DNA of 39,966 bases, taken from positions 1 through 39,966 of the IMG/VR virus record IMGVR_UViG_3300028800_000186; one strand, given 5' to 3'. This document shows, piece after piece, positions 1 to 8,234 of this stretch. Position 1 is the first letter of the stretch; the number at the start of each line of letters is the position of its first letter. Source of the stretch: a virus. The translations under genes were made by a program, and so were the position numbers. The notes under the pieces are model-generated. The model worked only from the letters and a program-made list of their open reading frames with translations. It was not told the DNA's origin and made no database searches.

Positions 1-584
1 GCCTTGCCGGGGTTGTAGCGCACGGCGAAGGACATGTTGTTGCCGTAACAATTCCTCCACTGAAGGCATGTCCTCGGGCAGGTAGCGCGCTCTTCAAGCG
101 TAAGGCTGAATATCGGCATGCCGCGCCATCGGCCTTTGGTGACCATCCCGCCGAGCTTGATGTTGTTCGAGCCCTTCATCAGGACCGGAGCGGCAGCATC
201 TCGTACCTTTTCGGCATGCATGGTACGACCAGCCTTGAGGGTGGCGGAATTGATCACGTGCTTGCGCCGATGCTGGTAACTCCACCGCCGTTCCGGGTTG
301 ACCAACTCCATCTTGGCCCACTCGGCGGCAAAGATGCCGAGCGTTGTTACGATACCTGAGGGCCAATCGTGCCGAGCACGAGAGATATAGCCGCGGGCCT
401 CAAGCGCCTGGAGGTCTCGAACGAACTTGCCACGAGCCTTGATCCGGCCGGAAGCGGCAAGCTCGCTCGTCGATGGCAGGCGCTGCCGCGCTTGGAAGAA
501 ATCGTAGATGGTGGCGAGAAGCGCCACCCGAGTATAGGTCATTGCGGGCGAGCGAAGCTTTCGCTTTGAAGGCGCCCGCACCAT
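1..584 (-). CDS. Winged-helix plus Cys-rich phage protein, 3' end cut by window edge
   Basis: An open frame of at least 194 codons runs off the left edge. The ATG overlaps the stop of the upstream gene (TGATG), so the start is well placed although its Shine-Dalgarno is weak. Residues about 15-75 look like a winged helix (an LPSTSELAASGRIKARGKF stretch followed by a long helix and GYISR). The C-terminal part visible here has a C-x3-C-x5-C cluster (residues CPRTCLQWRNCYGNN), which recalls GP88-like phage proteins of unknown function; that resemblance is from memory. Function unknown; DNA binding through the N-terminal domain is an inference. Confidence 0.7.
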   Translation of the reverse strand, partial: MVRAPSKRKLRSPAMTYTRVALLATIYDFFQARQRLPSTSELAASGRIKARGKFVRDLQALEARGYISRARHDWPSGIVTTLGIFAAEWAKMELVNPERRWSYQHRRKHVINSATLKAGRTMHAEKVRDAAAPVLMKGSNNIKLGGMVTKGRWRGMPIFSLTLEERATCPRTCLQWRNCYGNNMSFAVRYNPGK

Positions 585-1075
585 CAGCCGACCAAGCTGG
601 AGAGGCGGATTTTCTCCCACTTCGGTTCTTTGCGCTCAAGCGCCTCTAGGCGTTTCGCCTGCGCCTTGGTAAGCTTAATGCCGAGGCTGTCGGCCAACGT
701 CTCAAATTGGTGGGCCTCCTCGACTTGCTGGCGGATCTTCCGCCATTCGTCGATCGGCCCCATGAATTTTTTGAAATCGTCTGCCGTGATCAGCCGGAAG
801 GAGACTGCCGCCGACAGCGCATTGCCTACCCATGACGCATGTCGAGCGACCCCCATCTGGTCGTATGCTTTCATTCGGTACTGGCGATATCTGCTCTTTT
901 CCAAATTGCTGACGGCGATGGTGTTGTTCTCCAGCAGGCCATAAATGTTGTAATCCTCACGGCGAACAAGGCTTGTTTTGACCACGTTGTTGCGCGGCCA
1001 AGGAATGAACGACAGCGCTGCGATGGAGGCGATTGGCGTGATAATGCGAGTGGTGAGTGGCTTTTTTGACGACAT
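584..1075 (-). CDS. Hypothetical protein with hydrophobic N-terminus
   Basis: 163 aa. The start MSSKKP is chosen because an AAAGGA Shine-Dalgarno lies 8 nt upstream; a longer reading frame exists but overlaps the preceding gene. Residues about 10-26 (ITPIASIAALSFIPW) are hydrophobic and could be a single membrane anchor or weak signal. The C-terminal third is charged and helical (KAQAKRLEALERKEPKWEK). I do not recognise the family. It follows a small membrane protein gene and precedes the Cys-rich gene, all overlapping or nearly so, so it is co-translated in the leftward operon. Confidence 0.6.
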   Translation of the reverse strand: MSSKKPLTTRIITPIASIAALSFIPWPRNNVVKTSLVRREDYNIYGLLENNTIAVSNLEKSRYRQYRMKAYDQMGVARHASWVGNALSAAVSFRLITADDFKKFMGPIDEWRKIRQQVEEAHQFETLADSLGIKLTKAQAKRLEALERKEPKWEKIRLSSLVG

Positions 1076-1077
1076 GG

Positions 1078-1263
1078 TCAGAGTCCTTTCCGAATCCGCT
1101 CTAGGCGTGCAAAAGCATACTCGCCGAGATACAGCAGCAGGACGAACACTGCCCAAATCGACAGTACGATTAAGACGCTGTTGGCGGCCATGCCGAGCAG
1201 AATTGATACTATAGTCACCCACCGCATGGCCTTCCGCAAGGCGATTTCTTCGATGGTTTCCAT
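1078..1263 (-). CDS. Small membrane protein
   Basis: 61 aa starting METIEEIALRKAM. The middle and second half (VTIVSILLGMAANSVLIVLSIWAVFVLLLYLGEYAF) form one long or two short transmembrane helices, ending with a basic tail RLERIRKGL, so it is predicted to be in the inner membrane with the basic end inside. It begins directly after the stop of the upstream gene and its own stop lies 2 nt before the next start. No enzymatic motif. Holin-like size and topology are possible, but no lysis genes lie nearby, so I leave function open. Confidence 0.6.
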   Translation of the reverse strand: METIEEIALRKAMRWVTIVSILLGMAANSVLIVLSIWAVFVLLLYLGEYAFARLERIRKGL

Positions 1264-1265
1264 CC

Positions 1266-1484
1266 CTACACCCCTTCGTTTTCCAGGCCCCGGTCGATGG
1301 CTAGCCATTCGGGCAATTCCAACTCGCCCCACTGGCCGTCCTTGTGTTCGTACTCGGCTTGCGATTTCGGGATGAAGATGTCCTTTCCAGCTTTGGGGTG
1401 CATGAACCACCAACCCTTCTCGGTCTCGCCGCGCAAGCGCACCCGCACCTTGAGAAGGTCGCTGCGGCCGGTAGAGCGGGTCAT
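1266..1484 (-). CDS. Small hypothetical protein
   Basis: 72 aa, starting MTRSTGRSDLLKVRVRLRG; the ATG immediately follows the TAG stop of the upstream gene. The sequence alternates beta-type stretches (KVRVRLRGETEKGWWFMH, GKDIFIPKSQAEY) suggesting a small beta-barrel fold. Not recognised. Confidence 0.55.
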   Translation of the reverse strand: MTRSTGRSDLLKVRVRLRGETEKGWWFMHPKAGKDIFIPKSQAEYEHKDGQWGELELPEWLAIDRGLENEGV

Positions 1485-1925
1485 CTAGGGCACCCTCTCG
1501 AACATGACGCCATTCCAAATGCCTTCGATTTCGGCAAAGGTGATGGTGTGCTGCCATCGGCTCACGTCGACGCTGACGACCGTATAGATGACCCCCGGCA
1601 CGAAGCCGCTCGCCTCGGCCGCTACGCGCTCATTCAGGTAACCGTTCCGCCCGAGGTACATCATTCTGTCGCCCTTCCAAGGAAAGCCGGGCATCCGGCT
1701 TGCCTCTCCTTCAAGGACGAGGGTGTAGCGCGAATTCTGAGTCTCGATCTCGCGCGTGGCCTGCTGGCCTTCGCCGACAATGTCGGCGATCGTAACCACC
1801 TTGCTGGTGCTCGCGAATCCACGGATGAGCGGATGATCGAGGAATGTGCCGAAGCACCGCTCGCCGAGGCGCACATCATCCGTGAGTGTCTTGCGGAGTA
1901 CTCGCCCGCCATGCGGCTTGGACAT
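1485..1925 (-). CDS. Hypothetical beta-rich protein
   Basis: 146 aa. The start MSKPHGG is chosen because GGAAGGAATAACGAA places a good Shine-Dalgarno in front of it; a longer frame runs into the upstream DUF1643 gene. The sequence is beta-rich with a sandwich-like pattern (IETQNSRYTLVLEGE, SGFVPGVIYTVVSVDVSRWQHTITFAEIEG). No catalytic motif seen and family not recognised. It sits between the DUF1643 gene and a 72-aa gene with no gap. Confidence 0.6.
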   Translation of the reverse strand: MSKPHGGRVLRKTLTDDVRLGERCFGTFLDHPLIRGFASTSKVVTIADIVGEGQQATREIETQNSRYTLVLEGEASRMPGFPWKGDRMMYLGRNGYLNERVAAEASGFVPGVIYTVVSVDVSRWQHTITFAEIEGIWNGVMFERVP

Positions 1926-1930
1926 TTTCG

Positions 1931-2443
1931 TTATTCCTTCCAAATTGGGTGGATGTAGCTGGTCTTCATCCGCAAGGGATGATGGGGGTGGCCGCTGGCG
2001 GTAAGCGCGAGGACGCGGATCGAGCGATGGCACTCTCGGGCGAGCTTGAGGAACGCCGTGGCTTGGCCCAGCTTGTCACCTTGCGTACCCCATGCCGCAA
2101 TCTGGTAAGAGTGGCGGACGAGACTGCTCTTCAGAAAGCGTTTGTTCTGTGGGCCGATGACATCACGAGCTAGCTTGAACAACTCATCCGGCGAGGGCGT
2201 CCGATAGGCGTGCAGGTTCGTAACGTAGATGCTGCCGAACCCTTCATGGCGGGCGATCTTGATCAATTGCCGGATGGTGGGGTCGTCATTCCGACCATCA
2301 GCGCGCGAGGGGTTCAGCATGGTAACGGCCATGCAATGCCGACATACATCCCAAACCCGCCACAGCGAATACCGGTACGGCCCATCGATATAGGCCCCGG
2401 CCGTAATGCCATCATCCCGACGAACGGTCTGCAGTCTGGTCAT
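1931..2443 (-). CDS. DUF1643 family protein
   Basis: 170 aa. The family signature is clear: LNPSRADGRNDDPTIRQL near residue 43, a following VTNLHAYRT segment, IAAWGTQGDKLGQA, and the terminal LTASGHPHHPLRM. DUF1643 proteins are common in phages and some bacteria. Their biochemical role is not established to my knowledge. The ATG overlaps the stop of the upstream HNH gene (ATGA), indicating translational coupling. Confidence 0.85.
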   Translation of the reverse strand: MTRLQTVRRDDGITAGAYIDGPYRYSLWRVWDVCRHCMAVTMLNPSRADGRNDDPTIRQLIKIARHEGFGSIYVTNLHAYRTPSPDELFKLARDVIGPQNKRFLKSSLVRHSYQIAAWGTQGDKLGQATAFLKLARECHRSIRVLALTASGHPHHPLRMKTSYIHPIWKE

Positions 2444-2868
2444 GATCTCACCGTACGACGTCCTTGGTTGCTTGATCGTTCGTGGCGATTACTTTTGTTC
2501 TTGGCATCGGTCAGCCATCGGAGGTTCTGGCGCCGGCAATCAAATGACCGGCCGTTGATGTGATCGCCGACAAGGCGCTCGCCATTTTCCGGCCGAGGCC
2601 CCATGCGCTTGAGGACTTCCAGGTGCAGCAAGATCCAGGGCCGCCAAGGCCGCGGGCCGCGCCGCGCGGCATAGTAGACACCGCGCTGGCCTCCTACTGG
2701 GCACCAGATGTGCCGGCATACCCATGGCCAGTCCTCGCGGGCTACCAGGACATAGAGCGATTCATTACGCTCATGCAAAAAGACGTAGGCATAGGGTAGA
2801 GGCTGCGCCCAAGTATCGGGGTGCCACTCGTCCCAACTATCCTTGTCGTTTTGTCCTGTCGCCAGCAA
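2440..2868 (-). CDS. HNH endonuclease-like protein
   Basis: About 142 aa. The HNH core is visible in the C-terminal half: LHLEVLKRMG, then VGDHINGRSFDCRRQNLRWLTDAKNKSNRH, matching the D-H-I-N-G ... N-L-R-W-(V/L)-T pattern of phage HNH (homing type) nucleases, with the H of DHING as expected general base. The predicted start is TTG, overlapping the end of the preceding gene by about 30 nt; no better ATG exists, so the exact start is uncertain. Such genes are often free-standing mobile elements in phages. It could nick DNA at a specific site or be a domesticated nuclease. Confidence 0.8.
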   Translation of the reverse strand: MLATGQNDKDSWDEWHPDTWAQPLPYAYVFLHERNESLYVLVAREDWPWVCRHIWCPVGGQRGVYYAARRGPRPWRPWILLHLEVLKRMGPRPENGERLVGDHINGRSFDCRRQNLRWLTDAKNKSNRHERSSNQGRRTVRS

Positions 2869-3055
2869 GCCGAGCCTGTAGTGCTGTTATCACAGCGACG
2901 TGGTGCATTTTGCTGCGCACCTGCCCGCGATCCCGCACAGAGCGGGCCGCATCGAGATATCGCTGGCGGCAGTCTTCCAGCGCGGACACGATGAGGTTCC
3001 GATCCGCGCTGGAAAGATTGTACCACCCATGCCTCGGGGCTACAGCTCCTGGCAC
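2837..3055 (-). CDS. Small hypothetical protein
   Basis: The frame ends LSSADRNLIVSALEDCRQRYLDAARSVRDRGQVRSKMHHVAVITALQARLAG, an amphipathic helical protein of about 72 aa. I place the start at a GTG inside the end of the upstream gene, but support is weak; a shorter start is possible. The same frame is open further upstream, where it is a shadow of the preceding gene. The composition favours a real small gene. Function unknown. Confidence 0.45.
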   Translation of the reverse strand: MPGAVAPRHGWYNLSSADRNLIVSALEDCRQRYLDAARSVRDRGQVRSKMHHVAVITALQARLAGDRTKRQG

Positions 3056-3378
3056 GACACGCCCATCGCCTTGAGCGTGTCTTTGACCACGTCCAGCTTG
3101 GGGCCGGGTTTGACGATCAGGATTTTGTCGCGATTTTCCTTCCGGCGCATGCCTTCGATGCACCAGCGCATCCATTCCGGCATCAGCCCATCGTTCAGCC
3201 ACCGCCGGCTCATGCCGTGCGAAAGGCCCAGCGCCAAATCGACTTGATTGGCGCTGGTCGCGTAATCGTCGAGGTAACGCTGCAGCGGATCGGACGACAC
3301 GCGCTTGCTGTTCCGCCTCTTGCGCGCCTTGGTGTATCCGGCCTCGGTGGTGGGCTCTTTCAACTGCAAATCACTCAT
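3040..3378 (-). CDS. Hypothetical HTH-like protein
   Basis: 112 aa, MSDLQLKEPTTEAG at the start. Residues about 38-65 (LDDYATSANQVDLALGLSHGMSRRWLNDG) look like a helix-turn-helix, followed by a basic helix (RWCIEGMRRKENRDK) and a C-terminal KPGPKLDVVKDTLKAMG. This suggests a small DNA-binding regulator, but the family is not recognised. It follows the SbcC-like gene with a gap of about 25 nt. Confidence 0.6.
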   Translation of the reverse strand: MSDLQLKEPTTEAGYTKARKRRNSKRVSSDPLQRYLDDYATSANQVDLALGLSHGMSRRWLNDGLMPEWMRWCIEGMRRKENRDKILIVKPGPKLDVVKDTLKAMGVSCQEL

Positions 3379-3404
3379 TTGATGGGGCTCCTCCCAATGC
3401 TCAG

Positions 3405-5285
3405 CTATCCTTGAACCATACGAGCGCCATCTATGTCTTTCCTGACAAGAAGTACGTCAGTAAAGTAGCCGCGGTCAAGCGAATGGTGATCGATAAAGTA
3501 AATTGCGCGACCAAGCTCCTGCGCCCGTTCGGCCAGCTGCTCCAGCAAGGCATCCACGCCGCCAGCCGACATGTGCTGGGTTGGCTCGTCAAGCACTTCG
3601 ATATTCGGCGAGAGGCCGGCCCGCGACAGCAGGACTTCAGACATGCCGAAGGTTGTCGCCAGCTTCCATCGCTGAACTTCGCCCCCGCAATAGGATTCCC
3701 ATGGCACAGGTCCGTCCTGCCCCGGCGGCTGAAGTGTGACGACAAACCCTAGCGAAACAGACCCCGACTTGGTCTCGCGCTCGGTAGCGAAGTGAATTTC
3801 CCAATCGATAAGGCCGAGGGCGGTAGCGTGACGATTACTGGCGACCTCAAGTTCCTCCAGGGCTTCGTCGATCTGGGCAAGGCGGATAGCCTTGAATTCG
3901 GCAGCCCACATCTTGTTGGTTTCAGATAGAGCCCGCGCCGAGGCCAGCGACATATCAAGGCCGGCGGCCGCGTCCTGTAGCCGCCGCTGCGAGGCCTCGA
4001 CATCGCTTACTCGCTGCCTGAACGGGTTTGTCTCGGCTGCGATATGGGCGATGCTGGCCTGTGCCGTAGATACCTGCGCCTCTAGCTGGCCGATCCGACG
4101 CTCAATTTCACGGCTGCCGGCGGCGGCTTTCTGAATACGCCCCTCGATCGCCGCTACTTCGACTTGCAGCGTTTCCTCTCGCGCAAGATTGCTTTTGTAT
4201 ACCTGTTCGGCGGCGGCTGCCTTACCGTTAAGGACGGGTAACTTGGTCTGCTCTTCCTCGTCTCGTGCGTCAATAGCCTCACGCATTTTGATGACGAAGT
4301 GCCCTTTCGTGACTTTCTGGCCACACTCAGGGCATACCGAAGACTTGCCTGCATCTCGATACCGCAGTACCTCGGCGGTCAATGCCTTTACGCGCTCGGC
4401 ACACGCATTGGCTTCAGCCCGGCGGGTCTTGTGATCCGATTCTCGACAAGCAACTCGTACCGTCTGGAGAGCGGCCCGCTTTGCGGCGAGTAGCCGCACA
4501 TCGGCCACCGCCGCTTCTACTTTCGGCTTGGTCCGTTCTTGGCGGAGCGACAACTCAGCGTCGGCAAGCCGGGTTTTTGCTTCGTTTAATCGCCCGGCCT
4601 TATTGCCGGCCCACTCGGCCAAAGCCGCCTTGTCGGTGTTTAAAGCGGCGGCGGCGGCTTCAATTTGTGCGTGGGTCACAGCTAGATTTCGTTCGTGCGT
4701 TGCGATGGCTTGGTCGTTGTTCTCGGCCCGGCGGCGCGCCTGCTCTGAAGCGCGCAGCCAGATGTCGAGACCCAGCACTTCCGTAAACATTGCCGCTTGC
4801 TGCTCGGCCTTGAGATCGAGGAACAGGTCGCCGAATTGACCTACGATGATGGTGCGCCGCAATGTCTCGGGCGACAGGCCCAGCGCGCGGTCCACCTCGC
4901 CTTGCTCGACAATGGCAAAATCGTCATCGTCGCCGGCAGCGAGCCATAATCCGTTGGGGCGCCGCCCTCGGCGAACGGAGTAGTTAATACCGTTACGTTG
5001 GAAATTCACCTGTACCCAGGATGTAGCTTTAGCGCCCCATGATTCGGTAGCGGCTCCGGGGCGGGCAGATCGAATGGTGCGGCCAGTAAGGCACCAATAG
5101 GGCGCGTCGCAGAGGAAGGTCGATTTGCCAGCCCCATTAGGGCTGATCTCGGGCTCGGCTAGATTGCTGCCGGCGACGAAATAGACACCTGGATTACGGT
5201 CCAGGCTGAGGCTGTGCTCGCCGCGGAAAGCCTTGTAGTTCTCCAACGAGACAGAGAGGAATTGTAGGTTATTACTTTGGCGCAT
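3405..5285 (-). CDS. SbcC/Rad50-like (T4 gp46-like) recombination nuclease ATPase subunit
   Basis: 626 aa. Start MRQSNNLQ has an AGAAGG Shine-Dalgarno. Domains in order: ATP-binding head with P-loop SPNGAGKST (about 48-56), Q-loop region (VGQFGDLFLDL), a long coiled coil with central zinc hook CPECGQK (CxxC), a second coiled coil, then the signature/Walker B half (NIEVLDEPTQHMS) and H-loop IDHH. With SbcD (6407-7423) it should form the Mre11-Rad50-type nuclease that resects DNA ends for recombination-dependent replication, as gp46/gp47 do in T4. It is about 100-150 aa longer than T4 gp46 and much shorter than bacterial SbcC, so the coil is short. Confidence 0.92.
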   Translation of the reverse strand: MRQSNNLQFLSVSLENYKAFRGEHSLSLDRNPGVYFVAGSNLAEPEISPNGAGKSTFLCDAPYWCLTGRTIRSARPGAATESWGAKATSWVQVNFQRNGINYSVRRGRRPNGLWLAAGDDDDFAIVEQGEVDRALGLSPETLRRTIIVGQFGDLFLDLKAEQQAAMFTEVLGLDIWLRASEQARRRAENNDQAIATHERNLAVTHAQIEAAAAALNTDKAALAEWAGNKAGRLNEAKTRLADAELSLRQERTKPKVEAAVADVRLLAAKRAALQTVRVACRESDHKTRRAEANACAERVKALTAEVLRYRDAGKSSVCPECGQKVTKGHFVIKMREAIDARDEEEQTKLPVLNGKAAAAEQVYKSNLAREETLQVEVAAIEGRIQKAAAGSREIERRIGQLEAQVSTAQASIAHIAAETNPFRQRVSDVEASQRRLQDAAAGLDMSLASARALSETNKMWAAEFKAIRLAQIDEALEELEVASNRHATALGLIDWEIHFATERETKSGSVSLGFVVTLQPPGQDGPVPWESYCGGEVQRWKLATTFGMSEVLLSRAGLSPNIEVLDEPTQHMSAGGVDALLEQLAERAQELGRAIYFIDHHSLDRGYFTDVLLVRKDIDGARMVQG

Positions 5286-5598
5286 TATCGACACCTTCTG
5301 CCCCATTGTAGTGAACGCAAAGTGGATCACTTGCGGGCTCGAAGATCCTACAAGTCACAGGCCTGTTCTCGTAATCGAGGCAGCGCCCTTCACGGCTCAG
5401 GTTCGGGCACCAGTAAGACCAGCGCCCCGACTCGCGTCGGAACAGCGGCATGAAAGGAACGCCTACATGGTTGCTGTTCCAGACCGTCGCGAGCTTGACA
5501 AGCAACTCAAGACTGGTCATCCCCTCCTCGCCCGGGATGGTCAAACAGAATACCCGGCAGCAAGCCCCGGGGCTGTAGCAACGATCACAAAGGCTCAC
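5272..5598 (-). CDS. YkgJ-like cysteine cluster protein
   Basis: 108 aa; GTG start overlaps the upstream stop (GTGA). The cysteines are arranged CDRCYSPGACCRVFC near the N-terminus, and CPNLSREGRCLDYENRPVTC followed by LCVHY, the pattern of the YkgJ/CxxCxxCC family that binds zinc or an iron-sulfur cluster. Role in phages unknown. It sits between the two subunits of the SbcCD-like nuclease, with its 3' end overlapping the start of SbcC by 14 nt. Confidence 0.75.
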   Translation of the reverse strand: MSLCDRCYSPGACCRVFCLTIPGEEGMTSLELLVKLATVWNSNHVGVPFMPLFRRESGRWSYWCPNLSREGRCLDYENRPVTCRIFEPASDPLCVHYNGAEGVDNAPK

Positions 5599-6101
5599 GG
5601 CGCGTCCCCAATCTCTTTGTAGTGAGTCGGGAAGGCGACGGCTTCGAACCCTGAGCCACTGAGGAACCACCAGTCCGGCATATAGCCGCCGCCGTCTTCC
5701 ACGCTGTCCGACCAACCACCGCCCCATTCGAGGATATGCGGGCCGTCCTCGACATGTCCGATACCTTCGCAGTGCCCGCCGTAGAGCGTCAGTCTCGTTG
5801 TCGAACCCGCGGTAGGTCCGGCACGCTCCCCCACGAAGTAAGGATCGGCATCATGCACGCACCAGCCGAGGATCAGCCGACCCTTGCCTGCCTGCTCGCG
5901 GCGCTCCTTGCTCATTTCGCCGATCGGAATCCAGCGATCCGTTTCGTCATAGGGCGCCGTAATGGCTTTCTGCGCAATCCGCTGGGCTTGTTCAGCCGAG
6001 TAGGATGGAACAATGTCGTAATCACCATGGCCTTTGTAGACTTTGTTCTCACTTGCGATTTCTTCCAAGGCCGTCCGGAAGATGTCGACTCGTTTGGCCA
6101 C
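5595..6101 (-). CDS. Hypothetical protein with DUF551-like segment
   Basis: 168 aa. The N-terminal 50 residues are helical and charged. A central RWIPIGEMSKE, then GRLILGWCVHDADPYFVGER, and a C-terminal DWWFLSGSGFEAVAFPTHYKEIGD resemble the layout of DUF551 proteins (W-I-P ... W ... F ... P-T-H-W/Y), a common small phage domain of unknown role. The match is by eye only. It overlaps the next gene by GTGA. Confidence 0.6.
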   Translation of the reverse strand: MAKRVDIFRTALEEIASENKVYKGHGDYDIVPSYSAEQAQRIAQKAITAPYDETDRWIPIGEMSKERREQAGKGRLILGWCVHDADPYFVGERAGPTAGSTTRLTLYGGHCEGIGHVEDGPHILEWGGGWSDSVEDGGGYMPDWWFLSGSGFEAVAFPTHYKEIGDAP

Positions 6102-6104
6102 GAC

Positions 6105-6410
6105 CTACTCCTCCGTAGGCTGATACTCGCCGCACCACCAGGACCTCGTCACGTGCGGGTACTGGGCGAACAGGTCACGCATGACGAACGGCGGCTGTTC
6201 CTTGCCGTTATAGTCCGGCGGCAGGCTGTTGAACTTCACCACCGTCGGGAAGAACCCCGGCGGATAGCGCCGGCACATCAACATGGGGTGCAGCTGGCCC
6301 TCGGGCATCTGGAACTGCCGCGTAAGTTCATCCCACGAGAAGCGGCAGGTATCGCAGCACGCGCCCAAGCAGCGCTGAACCTTGACCGCTTGATTGACCG
6401 GTTCGCTCAT
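6105..6410 (-). CDS. Cys-rich small hypothetical protein
   Basis: 101 aa with CLGACCDTCRFSW near the N-terminus, MLMCRRYPPGF in the middle and SWWCGEY near the end: at least four cysteines in a zinc-ribbon-like spacing, common in small phage proteins that bind one metal. The ATG overlaps the SbcD stop (AATGA), so translation is coupled. Confidence 0.65.
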   Translation of the reverse strand: MSEPVNQAVKVQRCLGACCDTCRFSWDELTRQFQMPEGQLHPMLMCRRYPPGFFPTVVKFNSLPPDYNGKEQPPFVMRDLFAQYPHVTRSWWCGEYQPTEE

Positions 6411-7423
6411 TGACTAATCTCCTTCAGGATTGCAAGGCCGATGGCTTCAGCCTCTTGGGACATACGCTTATATTTGGCGTGCTGGCGAACGAGGCCTTCG
6501 GGGGCCGCAATGCCCTGCCGCGCCGCCTGGATCTTGTCGGTCTCGGCGCCATTCCGTTGCAGGGGTTCCAGCAGCGGACCCGTAAGGAGCCAGCCTCGCT
6601 CCGCGGCAAGGGCCTTTATCTCGGCCTGCAGGACCGGCCAGCCGGCGTAGTCCGCGCGCTTCAGCAAGACGCGAACTTTGACCTGGTCGCCGGCTTTCAT
6701 GGCGCGGTGCTCGGGCTTGTAGATATCGGCGATATTGCCAATCGTCACGACATGCTTGCTCGGGCACGAGTACTTGAGATCGAGGGTGCGCTTTGTTGCC
6801 ACGGCATACTGCACGACTCGCGGCTGGAACCGGTCGCCGAAGCGCACGCGATAGGGCGCCCCGACATATTCGATGACCGGCCCTACTTTCTGAGGGGCAT
6901 GGATGTCGCCGGACCAGACCTTGCCCTTAAAGCCTTTGAAGATCGAGGGTGGTACGCCGCCGAGGCGAGTGCCGTTTTCGGTGATGCACCCATCATAGGT
7001 TTGGTGCGTCAGCACGACATCGTAATCATTCCAGGGATAGCCTTCGTATTCGGCGGCGAAGTCGACGCTGTTCGGCACTGCCAGCACAATCCGTCCGTTG
7101 ATCTCGAAAGCGGCCGGCTCGGTGGCAATAACATGCACATTGTCTAACGTACGAAGATAGCCGAAGAACGGATTGTCCTTATCGACGTAATCATGGTTGC
7201 CTTTGACAAACAGGACCATATCGAACGCCCGGCTGAGATCTTGCATGGCGTAGGTCAGCCGATTGACCAGCTTCGCCGAATGTCGATCCTTGGCATCTGT
7301 AAGGTCGCCGAGGATGGCGAGGGTCTTGTCGCCGTCTACTTGTTTGATCAGCCAAGGAAATAGGTCCCAGCGGTAGAGATCCGAGGGCTTGTCCGTAAGG
7401 TGAATGTCGGCGGTGATGATCAC
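6407..7423 (-). CDS. SbcD/Mre11-like (T4 gp47-like) metallophosphoesterase nuclease subunit
   Basis: 338 aa from a GTG (VIITADIHLTDK). Metal-binding motifs are all present: D-I-H (motif I, ADIHL), GDLTDAK (II), VKGNHDYVD (III, GNHD), LTHQTYDG (IV) and SGDIHAPQ (V, GDIH). This is the manganese-dependent nuclease partner of the SbcC-like gene at 3405-5285; together they trim DNA ends. The intervening small genes do not break the operon. A GGTGGGA stretch before the GTG serves as the likely ribosome site; a longer in-frame start overlaps the upstream gene and is less likely. Confidence 0.92.
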   Translation of the reverse strand: MIITADIHLTDKPSDLYRWDLFPWLIKQVDGDKTLAILGDLTDAKDRHSAKLVNRLTYAMQDLSRAFDMVLFVKGNHDYVDKDNPFFGYLRTLDNVHVIATEPAAFEINGRIVLAVPNSVDFAAEYEGYPWNDYDVVLTHQTYDGCITENGTRLGGVPPSIFKGFKGKVWSGDIHAPQKVGPVIEYVGAPYRVRFGDRFQPRVVQYAVATKRTLDLKYSCPSKHVVTIGNIADIYKPEHRAMKAGDQVKVRVLLKRADYAGWPVLQAEIKALAAERGWLLTGPLLEPLQRNGAETDKIQAARQGIAAPEGLVRQHAKYKRMSQEAEAIGLAILKEISQ

Positions 7424-7425
7424 GA

Positions 7426-7680
7426 CTATTTCCCACCATGATACATGCGAATGGTGCTGGCCCAACGCTTGAGGGTATCAAGGCCTCGGCGGTAGTGCGC
7501 GGCTGCGCTATTGGGGCCGCCGGGCACCCAAAGGCCGCCGTCTCGAATCGTCTGGTCGACGATCTTTTCGACATCATCCGCGAAGTCGGCGATATGGCGA
7601 TGCCAGGGCTGGTCCTCATCGCGGCACCACAGAGGACAGCACGCCCACCATTCACGAAGATCGGCGAGGAGATATCTCAT
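7426..7680 (-). CDS. Small hypothetical protein
   Basis: 84 aa starting MRYLLADLREWWACC; the ATG overlaps the upstream stop (ATGA). It is rich in Trp and His (WWACCPLWCRDEDQPWHRHIADFADDVEKIVDQTI), then GLWVPGGPNSAAAHYRRGLDTLKRWAS. No family recognised. Confidence 0.6.
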   Translation of the reverse strand: MRYLLADLREWWACCPLWCRDEDQPWHRHIADFADDVEKIVDQTIRDGGLWVPGGPNSAAAHYRRGLDTLKRWASTIRMYHGGK

Positions 7681-8231
7681 AGCCGGCACGGCACCTTCAT
7701 GAATTCCTCAAAGTCGTAAATCAGCATGTTGAGCGTAGGCACATTGGCAAGGAATGCCGGGTGCTCCGCGAGATTAAAGTCAATCCCCAGCAGGCGTGTG
7801 CGGCCATGCCTGGTAATGCACATGATGGTGCGCATGCCATTCTGCCGGGCAATCAGCATAGGGCTTGCGGCATTCCCGCGGCCGGTCTTCGCTCTTTCAC
7901 GCTCCACCATATTTTGCATTATCGTCCACGTCTTAACGAGAAACCCGGAGCGCTTGATTATGGCTTGCGCGATATCGAGGCTGCGTACGTGCTTGCATTC
8001 GATGAAGAACAACGCCATCAGCTTGTCGCCATCGGGGTGAATGGCGGAGATGTCCGCCACTTGCGTGCGATTGTCGATCCCTCGCTTGGCCTGGACAGTG
8101 GCGCGACCACCCGACATGGCGCTTCGCCACAGCAGGTCCTCGCGCCGACCATGGCTTATCCACAGCGATAGCGCCTTGCACGTCTGTCTCTCGAACGCGC
8201 CACCTTTTTGCTTACTACCACCAGCCCTCAT
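7677..8231 (-). CDS. PD-(D/E)XK-type nuclease, possible Holliday-junction resolvase
   Basis: 184 aa. The N-terminus GSKQKGGAFERQTCKALSLW is the typical first helix of Hjc-like and related endonucleases (G-x-x-F-E-R). The core QVADISAIHPDGD followed by ALFFIECKHV supplies the D...E-x-K catalytic triad. Neighbouring recombination genes (SbcCD, UvsW-like helicase) fit a junction-resolving or DNA-end-processing role, though a different DNA nuclease of the same fold is possible. A GGAGGG sequence sits about 6 nt before the ATG. Confidence 0.75.
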   Translation of the reverse strand: MRAGGSKQKGGAFERQTCKALSLWISHGRREDLLWRSAMSGGRATVQAKRGIDNRTQVADISAIHPDGDKLMALFFIECKHVRSLDIAQAIIKRSGFLVKTWTIMQNMVERERAKTGRGNAASPMLIARQNGMRTIMCITRHGRTRLLGIDFNLAEHPAFLANVPTLNMLIYDFEEFMKVPCRL

Positions 8232-8234
8232 CCG

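Noticed and set aside
859-875. CGTATGCTTTCATT resembling the phage promoter motif, plus strand
   Set aside because: Lies inside a minus-strand gene with no plus-strand gene downstream; codons for K-A-Y explain it.
1344-1958. Long plus-strand open frames opposite minus-strand genes, here and at 6410-7147, 15218-16282, 22435-23235 and 32031-33650 (minus)
   Set aside because: These are antisense shadows of GC-rich genes with clear families on the other strand (e.g. SbcD, DUF932, polymerase, SSB).
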